Shown in pieces: positions 1 through 6,854 of a DNA stretch of 64,000 nucleotides. Below the pieces are notes generated by a model. The model searched no databases. It had not been told where the DNA came from and saw nothing but the letters and a program-made list of their open reading frames with translations. This stretch comes from Denitratisoma sp. DHT3. Lineage in GTDB: Bacteria; Pseudomonadota; Gammaproteobacteria; Burkholderiales; Rhodocyclaceae. Each line of letters begins with the position of its first letter. Position 1 is the first letter of the stretch. The stretch is from contig NZ_CP020914.1 in assembly GCF_007833355.1 (NCBI RefSeq), forward strand, positions 1,164,047-1,228,046, read 5' to 3'. The position numbers and the translations under genes are program-made.

Positions 1-64
1 CCTTCTGTCGGCGGCGGCGCAACTGAACGCCGGCAAAGGCGTTGAGCGGAAACTTGCCAAGTGA
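1..64 (+). CDS. YefM/Phd-type antitoxin, C-terminal end only
   Basis: Only about the last 20 residues are inside the window; the reading frame ends at a TGA that overlaps the GTG start of the YoeB-type toxin by four bases (GTGA). The visible tail (QLNAGKGVERKLAK) resembles the toxin-binding tail of YefM/Phd-type antitoxins. Position and coupling make it the antitoxin of the following gene; the family call rests mainly on that neighbour. The N-terminal DNA-binding part lies left of the window. Confidence 0.7.
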   Translation, partial: LLSAAAQLNAGKGVERKLAK

Positions 65-315
65 AGCTGGTATTCGCAGACGAGGCATGGGAAGACTACC
101 TGTACTGGCAGAAACAAGACAGAAAGATGGTGGAGCGGATCAATACGCTGATTCGCGAAATCCAGCGAGAACCCTTCAGCGGCGTAGGCAAGCCAGAGCC
201 GCTGAAACATGCCCTCTCTGGATTTTGGTCACGCCGGATCACGGATGAGCACCGTATGGTGTATCGGGTCGAAGGCAATCAACTCCAAATAGCTCAGTTG
301 CGTTTTCACTACTGA
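61..315 (+). CDS. yoeB: YoeB/Txe-family ribosome-dependent mRNA interferase toxin
   Basis: 84 residues, the exact length of E. coli YoeB. The family blocks GKPEPLKH, LSGFWSRRIT and DEHRMVY are present, and the known catalytic residues fall at the same numbers (E46, R65, H83, with Y84 last). YoeB-type toxins cleave mRNA in the ribosomal A site and are neutralised by a YefM antitoxin. The GTG start overlaps the antitoxin stop, implying translational coupling. The pair is encoded on the strand opposite to most integron cassette genes, just outside a truncated attC, so it probably forms a reverse-oriented cassette. Function is highly confident; cassette membership is inferred. Confidence 0.93.
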   Translation: MKLVFADEAWEDYLYWQKQDRKMVERINTLIREIQREPFSGVGKPEPLKHALSGFWSRRITDEHRMVYRVEGNQLQIAQLRFHY

Positions 316-318
316 GAC

Positions 319-330
319 GCCCAACGAAGC
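319..330 (-). repeat. Truncated attC core
   Basis: GCCCAACG at 319-326 matches the left end of the complete attC sites in this array (3' core GTTGGGC in gene orientation). The expected second arm and the GGGTTGGGC end are missing: the sequence changes within a few bases to an insertion-sequence remnant. It is best read as an attC cut by an IS1182-family insertion or later deletion. Confidence 0.5.
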
Positions 331-1257
331 TGTAGAAAAAGTAGTTTCATGGACGCATTCTGCTGTGAACCAATTGGAATAACAAGGCTCCAACCAGAAG
401 TTCATCTTGGAGTCGCTCATGGCACGCTACAAACCCATCGATACCAGCCCACGCTTCATTGCCGTCGATCTTGAGCGGCAGTTGCTGCCCGGCACATTCG
501 AGCATGCACTGAACCACCTGATCGACCACGAACTGGACTTGTCAGGCTTCGATGCCCGCTACAAGAATGATCGCACCGGTGCTGCCGCCTACCCGCCGGC
601 CATGCTGCTCAAGGTGGTTCTGTTCGCCTACAGCCAGGGCATCGTCAGTAGCCGAGGGATAGAGCGGGCCTGCCGCGAACACATCACCTTCATGGCCTTG
701 TCGGGGGATTCCGCTTTTCACTGCACCACCATTGCCGCCTTTATCTCTGGTCTGGGCGAGGACATCGCCACACTCTTTGCTCAGATCCTCTACTTGTGTG
801 ACCGCCAGGGCTTGATCGGTCGGGAAATGTTCGCCATTGATGGCGTCAAACTGCCCAGTAACGCCAGCAAGGCCAAGAGCGGCACCCGTGCCGACTTTGC
901 ACGGCAGGCCGCCAAGCTCGAAGCTGCCGCCCAGGCCATGCTGGCCCGGCACCGGGAGAACGATGCCTTGCCGACCGAACTCGGCCTCGACGCCAAGGCA
1001 CAGAAACGCATGGTCCGTCTGCACAATGACGCGACACAACTGCGCGACTGGCTTGCGGCCAACCCCGAAGACCGCAAGGGGAGTCGTGGCAGTATCCGCA
1101 AGAGCAACCGCACCGATAACCAATCGGCCAAGATGGCCACCAGCAAGGGCGTCATTCAAGGCTATACCGGTTTACCCTTCGAGGGCAGAAGAAGGTGAAT
1201 GGGCAGTGGAAGCTCTTCTGCCTAGTGCATAACATCGAGAAGCTGGCCCATCATGGA
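331..1257 (+). pseudogene. IS1182-family transposase, internally deleted
   Basis: The frame from ATG 419 (MARYKPIDTSPRF) carries the N-terminal DUF772-type region of IS1182 transposases (LPGTFEHALNHLIDHELDL, then MLLKVVLFAYSQGIVSSR and FAIDGVKLPSNASK). It runs to about position 1170 (SKGVIQGYTG), where the catalytic middle should begin. Instead the sequence jumps, in another frame, to the transposase C-terminus (VNGQWKLFCLVHNIEKLAHHGY) at about 1195-1257. The DDE catalytic core is therefore deleted and the element cannot transpose by itself. Exact IS ends are not resolved; the left end may be the TGTAGAAAAAG at 331. Confidence 0.8.
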
Positions 1258-1572
1258 TACCCGCCGGCCATGCTGCTCAAGGTGGTTCTGTTCGCCTACA
1301 GCCAGGGCATCGTCAGTAGCCGGGGGATAGAGCGGGCCTGCCGCGAACACATCACCTTCATGGCCTTGTCGGGGGATTCCGCTTTTCACTTCACCACCAT
1401 TGCCGCCTTTATCTCTGGTCTGGGCGAGGACATCGCCACACTCTTTGCTCAGATCCTCTGCTTGTGTGACCGCCAGGGCTTGATCGGTCGGGAAATGTTC
1501 GCCATTGATGGCGTCAACTGCCCAGTAACGCCAGCAAGGCCAAGAGCGGCACCCGTGCCGATTTTGCACGGC
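1258..1572 (+). pseudogene. Second, partial copy of the IS1182 transposase segment
   Basis: This repeats the segment at about 590-905 almost exactly (offset 668 to 667), encoding YPPAMLLKVVLFAYSQG through FAIDGV. Differences are few substitutions and a one-base deletion in the stretch for KLPSN, which destroys the frame. It joins the C-terminal fragment at a shared TAC, suggesting microhomology or recombination between two IS copies. It ends abruptly ten bases before a complete attC. No functional product is expected. Confidence 0.8.
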
Positions 1573-1581
1573 ACTCACCAT

Positions 1582-1652
1582 GCCCAACGTAGAAGTCACC
1601 GGCGCTGCGCAGCTTTATCGCGCAGCGTCCGTGTGGACTGCCGGGTTGGGCG
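1582..1652 (-). repeat. Integron attC site (secreted-protein cassette)
   Basis: Begins GCCCAACG and ends GGGTTGGGC; between them are inverted arms GGCGCTGCGC / GCGCAGCGTCC around a TTTATC loop. It is near identical in its arms to the attC sites at 2122 and 4592, as expected for a chromosomal integron with host-specific attC sequences. In gene orientation (minus strand) it follows the 148-residue secreted protein gene. Confidence 0.85.
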
Positions 1653-1658
1653 TCGACC

Positions 1659-2105
1659 TCACAGAGTTGTACAGCGCCCGATAGCCATACCGGGCGTGTC
1701 GTCGCCCTCGCTTCGTGCCGGAACGATAGCCCGGAGAGCGTCTTCGTTCCAATAACCAACCGTATATGTTGTGAGGAAGCGCATGGACTTCCGGTTAAAT
1801 AAAAAGTCTTTGCCAATGCCTATGCATCGAAGTTTTCCATTGTCATCGAAGTCCTTCTCGCAAATGGCAACGGGGAAGGAAGAACCTGTTTCCTTAACCT
1901 CCCATTTTCGCGAAGGCTCTGTTGAACGAGTAACTATGTACTTCGCTTCTGCCTTAAATTCCGCTCGCTTCCATTGGCGCGCACCCCGATCGAAGGAGAA
2001 GCCAGTAATCATGTCTTCAGCACAAAGATAAGAACTCTGTGCAGATGCGGAAGCCGCGAAGGCAAGGAATATTCCAGTAAAGAAGACGCTCTTGACGCGA
2101 TTCAT
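1659..2105 (-). CDS. Secreted hypothetical cassette protein
   Basis: 148 residues. An N-terminal signal peptide is clear: MNRVKSVFFTGIFLAFAASASAQ with a likely cut after ASA. The mature part is hydrophilic with cysteines at CAEDM, ICEKD and RCIGIG; I do not recognise the family. The start is supported by AAAGGAG seven bases upstream. The stop lies seven bases before the attC, the normal place for a cassette gene. Probable periplasmic protein of unknown role. Confidence 0.75.
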   Translation of the reverse strand: MNRVKSVFFTGIFLAFAASASAQSSYLCAEDMITGFSFDRGARQWKRAEFKAEAKYIVTRSTEPSRKWEVKETGSSFPVAICEKDFDDNGKLRCIGIGKDFLFNRKSMRFLTTYTVGYWNEDALRAIVPARSEGDDTPGMAIGRCTTL

Positions 2106-2121
2106 TAGTACTCCTTTCGAC

Positions 2122-2201
2122 GCCCAACGTTGAGATTGCAGGCACTGCGCGCTTTTATCGCGCAGCGTCCAAGGACCGAAGGGCTGGGCCTCGGGTTACG
2201 C
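2122..2201 (-). repeat. Integron attC site (154-residue cassette)
   Basis: Left end GCCCAACG, arms GGCACTGCGCGC / GCGCAGCGTCC, right end GGGTTACGC. Its right part resembles the attC at 4592 but lacks a few bases, and the inner GGGCTGGGCC may be an alternative degenerate end. The TAA stop of the adjoining gene lies in the right-hand end. Confidence 0.75.
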
Positions 2202-2660
2202 ATTGAGGTCTCGTTTCGCTATTGGCCTGAGCTCCCGAAGAGACTTTGAGATTGCGGCACCTTCGGCGTCCAGATGCTCCCACCAAGTTTGTTCGTCGGT
2301 AGCGGCAAGCAGTTCGATGTTCAAGCGATCAAGTATTGCAACAGCCTCTGGAGAAAATAAAAGCGCGCCCATGTCGGTGAGCCTTCGCAGATCCGATAAC
2401 CCTTTGCGGTAAGAAGTTACCAGTTCCTCTTCGATGTCCTTGGGGATGTCAGTTCCGCACTCAGCGGCACGGAGTTGCCGCTCGGTGCAATGCTTCATGA
2501 AATGAAGTGCTTCAATGACCTTGGTGTATGCGTCAACTCGACGCTCAAACCACTTTTCGGATTGAAACCGCCGGAGCGCAAACTTGACGGTCAGCCACGC
2601 CGTTAGAAGTGCCACAGGCACGCCGGCAAGAAGATTGATTAGAGGTTGCCAGTTGCTCAT
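2196..2660 (-). CDS. Hypothetical cassette protein with N-terminal membrane anchor
   Basis: 154 residues. Residues about 5-28 (PLINLLAGVPVALLTAWLTV) form one membrane segment, followed by a basic, largely helical cytoplasmic part (KWFERRVDAYTKVIEALHFM...). I recognise no catalytic motif. The ATG is only ten bases from the preceding attC, and the only SD-like sequence is the GGGC of that attC core. The TAA stop falls inside its own attC. This tight packing is typical of cassette genes. Function unknown. Confidence 0.7.
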   Translation of the reverse strand: MSNWQPLINLLAGVPVALLTAWLTVKFALRRFQSEKWFERRVDAYTKVIEALHFMKHCTERQLRAAECGTDIPKDIEEELVTSYRKGLSDLRRLTDMGALLFSPEAVAILDRLNIELLAATDEQTWWEHLDAEGAAISKSLRELRPIAKRDLNA

Positions 2661-2669
2661 GGATTAGAG

Positions 2670-2738
2670 GCCCAACGTAGAGGTAACCGGCCTCGCGCGG
2701 CCTTATGCGCGAGGCCCGGTTGACCGCCGGGTTGGGGC
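2670..2738 (-). repeat. Integron attC site (BrnTA cassette)
   Basis: GCCCAACG at the left, arms CCGGCCTCGCGC / GCGCGAGGCCCGG, and CCGGGTTGGGGC at the right. The 3' end of brnA runs into this site, so the last residues of the antitoxin are encoded by attC sequence. Confidence 0.85.
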
Positions 2739-2963
2739 CTGGGCATCGACATAGGCATCGATAAGCCGGCGAATCATGCGCTGGTACTGCGTGTGATGTT
2801 TTGTGGCCTCGGACTTGAAGAACTCGATGCTCTTCTTGCTCAGAGCCAAGGTTACTTTCACGCCCTCTTCCCGAAATGCCAATTCGGCGGGTGAAGGGAG
2901 GAAGTCTGCAACCACCTGAACCTTGCCGAGGGGTTCATCGGTGTATTTGATTTTCGCGCTCAT
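2703..2963 (-). CDS. brnA: BrnA-type antitoxin
   Basis: 86 residues, starting at ATG (MSAKIKYTDEPLGK). The C-terminal half (VKVTLALSKKSIEFFKSEA...YQRMIRRLIDAYVDA) is the ribbon-helix-helix region of BrnA antitoxins, which bind BrnT and repress their own promoter. The start overlaps the end of brnT by 29 bases. The terminal tail (TRRSTGPRA) is encoded by the attC and is unlikely to be conserved. It forms one complete toxin-antitoxin cassette with brnT. Confidence 0.85.
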   Translation of the reverse strand: MSAKIKYTDEPLGKVQVVADFLPSPAELAFREEGVKVTLALSKKSIEFFKSEATKHHTQYQRMIRRLIDAYVDAQAPTRRSTGPRA

Positions 2964-3225
2964 AGATGGCCTTTCCTTTACGCCAATAACCGGCGCCGAT
3001 GATTCGAATAACCGAAGCGCGGTAAGTGAACCGCACTGTGAGCACACCACCATCGACTTCGCCAAAGCAATAGAACCGCTCTTCGGTCTGGCTGTGCGTC
3101 TCGTCCTTGGCAATCACGCGCTGCGGGTCCGCAAAGGCGTATTGGGCAAGGGAGAAAGAGACTCCGTGCTTTCCCTGATTCTCGGTGTCCTTGTCGGGGT
3201 CCCAATCAAAGCGAGTTTTTGCCAT
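2935..3225 (-). CDS. brnT: BrnT-type ribonuclease toxin
   Basis: 96 residues from ATG (MAKTRFDWDPDKDTENQGKH); a GTG six bases earlier is also possible. It shows the BrnT pattern: FDWDP..K...N..KHGVSF near the N-terminus, FADP, ERF and VRFTYR, then RIIGAGYWRKGKAIYE. BrnT toxins are RelE-like ribonucleases that inhibit translation. Gene order toxin then antitoxin, with overlap, is the usual brnTA order. Such pairs in integrons are thought to stabilise cassette arrays. Confidence 0.9.
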   Translation of the reverse strand: MAKTRFDWDPDKDTENQGKHGVSFSLAQYAFADPQRVIAKDETHSQTEERFYCFGEVDGGVLTVRFTYRASVIRIIGAGYWRKGKAIYERENQIHR

Positions 3226-3276
3226 GGACACAGAGTAGCACTAGACCATACAAAAATCCATACGGAGATATGGATA

Positions 3277-3337
3277 GCCCCAACGTTTGACATGAGGGGC
3301 CGCCGATAGGCGGTCCCTCTCGATGGATGGGTTGGAC
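3277..3337 (-). repeat. Integron attC site (three-helix membrane protein cassette)
   Basis: GCCCCAACG at the left and GGGTTGGAC at the right, with GAGGGGCCGCC / GGCGGTCCCTC arms. A short attC of about 60 bp with a sequence distinct from the 1582/2122/4592 type. Confidence 0.8.
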
Positions 3338-3344
3338 AACACCA

Positions 3345-3740
3345 TTAACGGAGAACGCATAACCCCGCCCCAAGTACGAGCAGGCCTCCGATGAGGAACG
3401 CTCCGATTGAGGCCCACATAAAACCAATGCTCCAGTGACAAATACAAGGTTCCTTGAGGACATGACCGAACAGCGAACACTTCTTACGGTTCTCAATTTT
3501 CTTGGCGTATTCCAGGGAGCACAGTCGACGGAGCCGATTGTGAATAACTGCGGCGACGAGGCCGAGTTGAAAAGTAAAAACACTCCAAATAATTGCACGG
3601 GCCAATACAGCGAGCTCTGGTTTCTGAATGATTCCTACCAGGAAGGCCAGCAATGCAACCGCACCGCCGCCATTAATCAGCAGCAGGCCACGGACGGTCT
3701 CTGTGTCCATTTCGGCTCGTAGTTCGACGCCATCAGCCAT
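3345..3740 (-). CDS. Small integral membrane protein (cassette gene)
   Basis: 131 residues with three likely membrane segments: GLLLINGGGAVALLAFLVGI, AIIWSVFTFQLGLVAAVIH and FMWASIGAFLIGGLLVLGAG. A basic linker with cysteines (RRLCSLEYAKKIENRKKC) lies between the second and third. The ATG has a strong AGGAGG seven bases upstream. No family recognised; similar small membrane proteins are common integron cargo. Confidence 0.75.
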   Translation of the reverse strand: MADGVELRAEMDTETVRGLLLINGGGAVALLAFLVGIIQKPELAVLARAIIWSVFTFQLGLVAAVIHNRLRRLCSLEYAKKIENRKKCSLFGHVLKEPCICHWSIGFMWASIGAFLIGGLLVLGAGLCVLR

Positions 3741-3754
3741 GGTTGCCTCCTGTT

Positions 3755-3850
3755 GCCCAACGTGCTAGCTCAGGGGCGACCGGAGGCCGAAGGCCGGAGG
3801 TAACCTGCCGGCGTAGCCGGCAGGGCGTCCCCTGGAGCGGCGGGTTAGGC
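3755..3850 (-). repeat. Integron attC site (TM2 cassette), long form
   Basis: About 96 bp, GCCCAACG to GGGTTAGGC. It has a long paired centre (CAGGGGCGACC / GGCGTCCCCTG, with an inner GCCGGAGG.. and CTGCCGGC.GCCGGCAG hairpin). The TAA stop of the TM2 gene is supplied by the right end (TTAGGC). Confidence 0.8.
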
Positions 3851-4195
3851 CGCGCCATACTTTGCGTTGAAGTCATTGTCATTCATAACGAGAAAAAGAA
3901 TGCCTTCGATGAAGCCGACCAACGCAGGGATAAATGTCCAGCAGAAGAGCAGGTAAAGGATTCCTTGACCCACGCGACCTAGATAGAACTTGTGAATTCC
4001 AATTCCACCAAGGAACAGCGCAAACAACGCGGCAGCAAGCTTGCTCTTTCCATTTGGTGCAGTGGCTGCCAAGGTTGAGGGAGGAGCCATCTGCCGAACA
4101 CCGCACTTGGGGCAAATTTCTGCTTTAGCCTTAATGATGCCACCGCATTCAGAGCAGAATTTTTCGTCGGCGGCTTTTTGGATTGCTTCGGTCAT
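3845..4195 (-). CDS. TM2-domain protein with N-terminal zinc ribbon
   Basis: 116 residues. A zinc ribbon is visible at C14-x2-C17 and C28-x2-C31 (FCSECGG, ICPKCG). Residues about 50-110 form a TM2 domain: two membrane helices with the signature GGIGIHKFYLGRVGQGILYLL. TM2 proteins are widespread membrane proteins of poorly known function. GGGAG lies seven bases before ATG. More than 110 bases separate the gene from the attC upstream, enough room for its own promoter. The stop overlaps the attC. Confidence 0.85.
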   Translation of the reverse strand: MTEAIQKAADEKFCSECGGIIKAKAEICPKCGVRQMAPPSTLAATAPNGKSKLAAALFALFLGGIGIHKFYLGRVGQGILYLLFCWTFIPALVGFIEGILFLVMNDNDFNAKYGAA

Positions 4196-4308
4196 GTTGT
4201 TCTCCCTTCGATAGGTAATGCAATAAGACTATGCGAATGTAACAGGCGATCTGTCGCGGCAGCTTGACAGCGGAATTGGATCGGTCGAAATACGTGGGGA
4301 TCATAGCA

Positions 4309-4370
4309 GCCTAACGCAGAGCTAAGGGGCCGGCCGCTTGCGGACGGTCCCGCTTGAGCGCCGGGTTAGC
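4309..4370 (-). repeat. Integron attC site (cassette with reversed gene)
   Basis: GCCTAACG at the left and GGGTTAGC at the right. In gene orientation it reads GCTAACCCGGCGCTCAAGCG ... CTTAGCTCTGCGTTAGGC, a very good match to the classical attC consensus (CTCAAGCSG arm, CTNNGCGTTAGGC end), which fixes the orientation of the whole array as leftwards. Confidence 0.88.
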
Positions 4371-4385
4371 GACCAGAGGACAAAG

Positions 4386-4676
4386 ATGAGCGCGAACAAA
4401 CCAGCCATTCGGGTGGCACGAACACAAAGGATGCTCGCGGAGCTTGGGCACAGCGATATTTTCGACGCGCTACGGCACGCCGAAGAAATGCGCTCGGCCC
4501 TGCGGGTGATTTACACATGGGCCGGAGTTGATGGCGAAGACCTCGACCATCGGCAAGTTCGCAAACTGGCTGCGAAGGCGCTGCATATGGGCGCTAACGT
4601 AGAGGTGACCGGCGCTGCGCGGCTTTATCGCGCAGCGTCCAGCGACCGAAGGGAGCGAGGTCGACCGCCATGTTAG
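4386..4676 (+). CDS. Hypothetical protein encoded against the cassette array direction
   Basis: 96 residues from MSANKPAIRVARTQRML; AGAGGA eight bases upstream of the ATG supports this start. The body (residues 1-75) is a hydrophilic, mainly helical protein with HAEEMRSALRVIYTWAGVDG and a basic end. From about residue 77 the frame reads through the attC (VEVTGAARLYRAAS...) and stops at TAG in the attC end. The attC on either side is oriented leftwards, so this gene is reversed in its cassette and would need its own promoter. Family unknown. Confidence 0.55.
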   Translation: MSANKPAIRVARTQRMLAELGHSDIFDALRHAEEMRSALRVIYTWAGVDGEDLDHRQVRKLAAKALHMGANVEVTGAARLYRAASSDRRERGRPPC

Positions 4677-4678
4677 GG
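4592..4678 (-). repeat. Integron attC site (NYN cassette)
   Basis: GCTAACG at the left, arms GGCGCTGCGCGGC / GCGCAGCGTCC with TTTATC loop, then CGACCGAAGGGAGCGAGGTCG and TGTTAGGG at the right. It shares its arm with the 1582 and 2122 sites. Its right end carries the TAA stop of the NYN gene. Confidence 0.85.
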
Positions 4679-5281
4679 TTCGGTTGGCAAGGCATACGAC
4701 ACCTTCACTCCCTCAACCTTGACGACGCCACGCTTACATAGCGCGGCAAACAACGCACCAAGCTGCTGCTCGGAAAGCTCCTTCTTGAAGAGTGCGTGAA
4801 GAGTGCTCAGCAAGGTCTTCTGCGTTCTCGGCTTCGATGCTTTGCGGCGAACAAGATCGGCAATCACGGCCTCTACCTGTGCTTCCGGTGCGACAGGGAG
4901 AGATGGCTTGAAATAGGGAATGTCTGTGATGCAGGTTGAGCGTTGGGCGAAGATTTTCTTTCCCTTGAGATACTTCAGCAGCGGATCGAACCCGGAGTCC
5001 TTCGAGATAACGTGGAAGAAAGCCGTGGGTTCGACGGCAGACAAAGCCCCAATGTAATAGGCGATGTGAAAATCAAGGGCGTTGTTTCCGGCAGTCTCAA
5101 GAATGATGTACTCGGCGCATTCACCAAGCGATTGCAGTGCCGCCGCTAGAGAGACAGGAATCTTGGATTGATTGGGGCCGAGAAACACCTTGACCTTGAA
5201 CGGGCCGTCCTTGAGTAGGCCAATGTCCTTGGGCTGAACATTTTCGAAATCGACGAGGACGAAGTTCGTGCGTGTTGTCAC
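4673..5281 (-). CDS. NYN/PIN-like (LabA-type) putative nuclease
   Basis: 202 residues. The N-terminal 130 residues look like a NYN/PIN-like fold: VLVDFENVQP (acidic D11 and N14), a second conserved patch in HVISKDSGFDPLLKYLK, and the pattern ALDFHIAYYIGAL. NYN domains usually bind metal and cleave RNA. The last 60 residues (TLLSTLHALFKKELSEQQLGALFAALCKRGVVKVEGVKVSYAL, positions approximate) resemble a small winged-helix domain. Start is GTG; the only SD candidate is AGGG of the neighbouring attC core, and the stop TAA is in its own attC. Nuclease activity is inferred from the fold only. Confidence 0.75.
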   Translation of the reverse strand: MTTRTNFVLVDFENVQPKDIGLLKDGPFKVKVFLGPNQSKIPVSLAAALQSLGECAEYIILETAGNNALDFHIAYYIGALSAVEPTAFFHVISKDSGFDPLLKYLKGKKIFAQRSTCITDIPYFKPSLPVAPEAQVEAVIADLVRRKASKPRTQKTLLSTLHALFKKELSEQQLGALFAALCKRGVVKVEGVKVSYALPTEP

Positions 5282-5288
5282 GGGAGAA

Positions 5289-5355
5289 CCCTAACGTCTG
5301 AATTCACCGGCCTGCGCGGCTTTTCGCGCAGGTCCGGTGGAATGATGGGTTAGGC
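5289..5355 (-). repeat. Integron attC site (methyltransferase cassette)
   Basis: CCCTAACG at the left and GGGTTAGGC at the right with arms CCGGCCTGCGCGGC / GCGCAGGTCCGG and loop TTTTC. It is nearly identical in its centre to the 6206 attC. Its 3' core (GTTAGGG in gene orientation) lies seven bases before the GTG start of the NYN gene. Confidence 0.88.
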
Positions 5356-5417
5356 CGATAGCCAAAGACATAGACGTAAAACTCGGCGCTGGCGAGACGG
5401 CAATCAAGATGTGAAGC

Positions 5418-6164
5418 TCACCGTGGCATTAGCGCGAACACACCCCAGCCCAGGTATTCACGCGTGTAAGCAGCGTAGCGCTCGGGTTCCGAGGTCAGTT
5501 GGGCTCGAACCTCGTTGGCCAACTCGTCGTCGGGGTTGGCTTCAAGCCATCGGCGCATGGTGAGCCATTTGGCCGCTTCGTACCTGTCCCAGCCGTTTTG
5601 GTCAGCCAGAACCATTTCAACAACGTCGTAGCCAAGGCGGCCAAAAGACGCGAGCAGTTCCGGAAGCATGAGAAAGTCAGTGATTGAGTGAGCAAGACAT
5701 CCCTTGGCAACATCTTCCGTCGGTGGCAACTGCCGCCAGAACGGCTCGCCGATAAGGATGATCCCTCCAGTGCGCAGGCTCTGCGCCAGAAGCTTGATAG
5801 TGCCTGCAACACCTCCGGCGATCCAGGTGGCACCGACACAAGCTGCCACGCCAACCTTCTCGTCAGAGACATAGCCCGCCGCATCGCCATGCATGAACTT
5901 GACTCGATCGGCAACGCCGAGCTCTACGGCTCGGCGTTCCGCTTGCTCGGAGAACAACTGGCTCATGTCGATGCCGGTGCCGATGATGCCGTGATCGCGT
6001 GCCCAGGTACAAAGCATCTCTCCCGAACCGCTGCCGAGGTCGAGCACCCGGGTCCCCGATTGCAGACGCAGTGCCGCGCCGAGAGTGGCGAACTTTTCGG
6101 GAGTAAATGGGTTGTGGATGCGGTGAGCACTTTCAGTGATGTTGAAAATACGTGGGATATCCAT
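5418..6164 (-). CDS. Class I SAM-dependent methyltransferase (cassette gene)
   Basis: 248 residues from ATG (MDIPRIFNITESAHRIHNP), preceded by AAGGAA; the frame is open further upstream only because it reads through an attC. Motif I is VLDLGSGSGE (residues 40-49), then GTGIDMS as the acidic loop binding the ribose of SAM and KFMHGDAAGY. The order fits a Rossmann-fold small-molecule methyltransferase of the UbiE/Methyltransf_25 type. The substrate cannot be told. It is a typical stand-alone cassette gene. Confidence 0.87.
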   Translation of the reverse strand: MDIPRIFNITESAHRIHNPFTPEKFATLGAALRLQSGTRVLDLGSGSGEMLCTWARDHGIIGTGIDMSQLFSEQAERRAVELGVADRVKFMHGDAAGYVSDEKVGVAACVGATWIAGGVAGTIKLLAQSLRTGGIILIGEPFWRQLPPTEDVAKGCLAHSITDFLMLPELLASFGRLGYDVVEMVLADQNGWDRYEAAKWLTMRRWLEANPDDELANEVRAQLTSEPERYAAYTREYLGWGVFALMPR

Positions 6165-6205
6165 TTCGGAAAATTTCCTTACTTGCGTGAATAGATTCGG
6201 TTGCG

Positions 6206-6271
6206 GCCTAACGTGGAAGTGAGCGGCCTGCGCGGCTTTTCGCGCAGGTCCGCTCGACTGATGGGTTAGGG
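6206..6271 (-). repeat. Integron attC site (first cassette)
   Basis: GCCTAACG at the left and GGGTTAGGG at the right; arms GCGGCCTGCGCGGC / GCGCAGGTCCGC. On the minus strand it starts CCCTAACCCATCAGTCGAGC and ends CACTTCCACGTTAGGC, matching the classical attC half-site spacing. It closes the cassette that is next to attI. Confidence 0.88.
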
Positions 6272-6277
6272 CGCCGT

Positions 6278-6721
6278 TCATTCAGTGCTGATGTTGGCCA
6301 ATGATTGCTGCGCCAGGATGCGGTTTGCTTCGATGAACGTGGGTTCCGTACTCGCTGAAGGCTCAAGCTTGAGCAAGGCATTGAGTGTGCTTGCGAGGTG
6401 GCCAAGCAAGCGACCTTGATACTCTGGCCCATTCTTAGTCCATCTCGGAGTGTTCGGGATTGCAGTCAATTCTCGCAGCAGTGTTCTGAGGTTGTGTAGT
6501 CGCTCATCGCGGGTTGGCGCGCGCTTTACATGACATTTCGAGCTGCCGCTGGCCGATGGCGGAGCCTTCTTCTTTTTCTTGGGTTTGGATCGCTTCTTTG
6601 GTGAATAGTCGAGACGCGCCGCTTGCTCATAAGAGAGAGTGGCCTCGAAGTCCGAGGTGGTTCCATGACGTTGAGCGCGACTGGTTCTGCCCACCTTGTC
6701 CCAATTCAATCGTTGCGACAT
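6278..6721 (-). CDS. Basic hypothetical protein, first cassette after attI
   Basis: 147 residues with a strongly basic run (PKKRSKPKKKKKAPP, about residues 40-55) that could contact nucleic acid. No known domain is seen. The C-terminal half is helical (LHNLRTLLRELTAIPNTP, GRLLGHLASTLNALLKLEP). The ATG follows the attI core by eight bases, and AGGG of GTTAGGG is the only SD-like sequence. As the cassette nearest intI it should be the last acquired and best expressed. Function unknown. Confidence 0.65.
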   Translation of the reverse strand: MSQRLNWDKVGRTSRAQRHGTTSDFEATLSYEQAARLDYSPKKRSKPKKKKKAPPSASGSSKCHVKRAPTRDERLHNLRTLLRELTAIPNTPRWTKNGPEYQGRLLGHLASTLNALLKLEPSASTEPTFIEANRILAQQSLANISTE

Positions 6722-6729
6722 CGCTGGCG

Positions 6730-6854
6730 CCCTAACGTTAAGTAGACCGCCTAAAAGACGGAGAAAAATCCATCATTAGGGCTAATAAAACCAACATATG
6801 ACAATAAATACTAATTAAAATCAAAGCCATTACAATTTTTAGTGGGGCCTATAA
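6730..6854. promoter_or_regulatory. attI-like site and intI upstream region
   Basis: CCCTAACGTTAAGTAG at 6730-6745 carries back-to-back core sites (minus strand: CTTAAC then GTTAGGG), the expected recombination point where the first cassette joins the integron platform. The rest is AT-rich, in contrast to its surroundings, and should hold the intI promoter; AGTGGGG lies seven bases before the intI ATG. I see no clear LexA box (CTGT-N8-ACAG). The exact attI extent and the cassette promoter cannot be fixed by eye. Confidence 0.6.

Noticed and set aside
1195-1755. 186-codon plus-strand frame across the second IS copy and an attC
   Set aside because: Starts in the transposase C-terminal fragment and runs through attC DNA; an accidental fusion of remnants.
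6741-6854. LexA-controlled intI promoter
   Set aside because: No CTGT-N8-ACAG box found in the upstream region; SOS control cannot be claimed.
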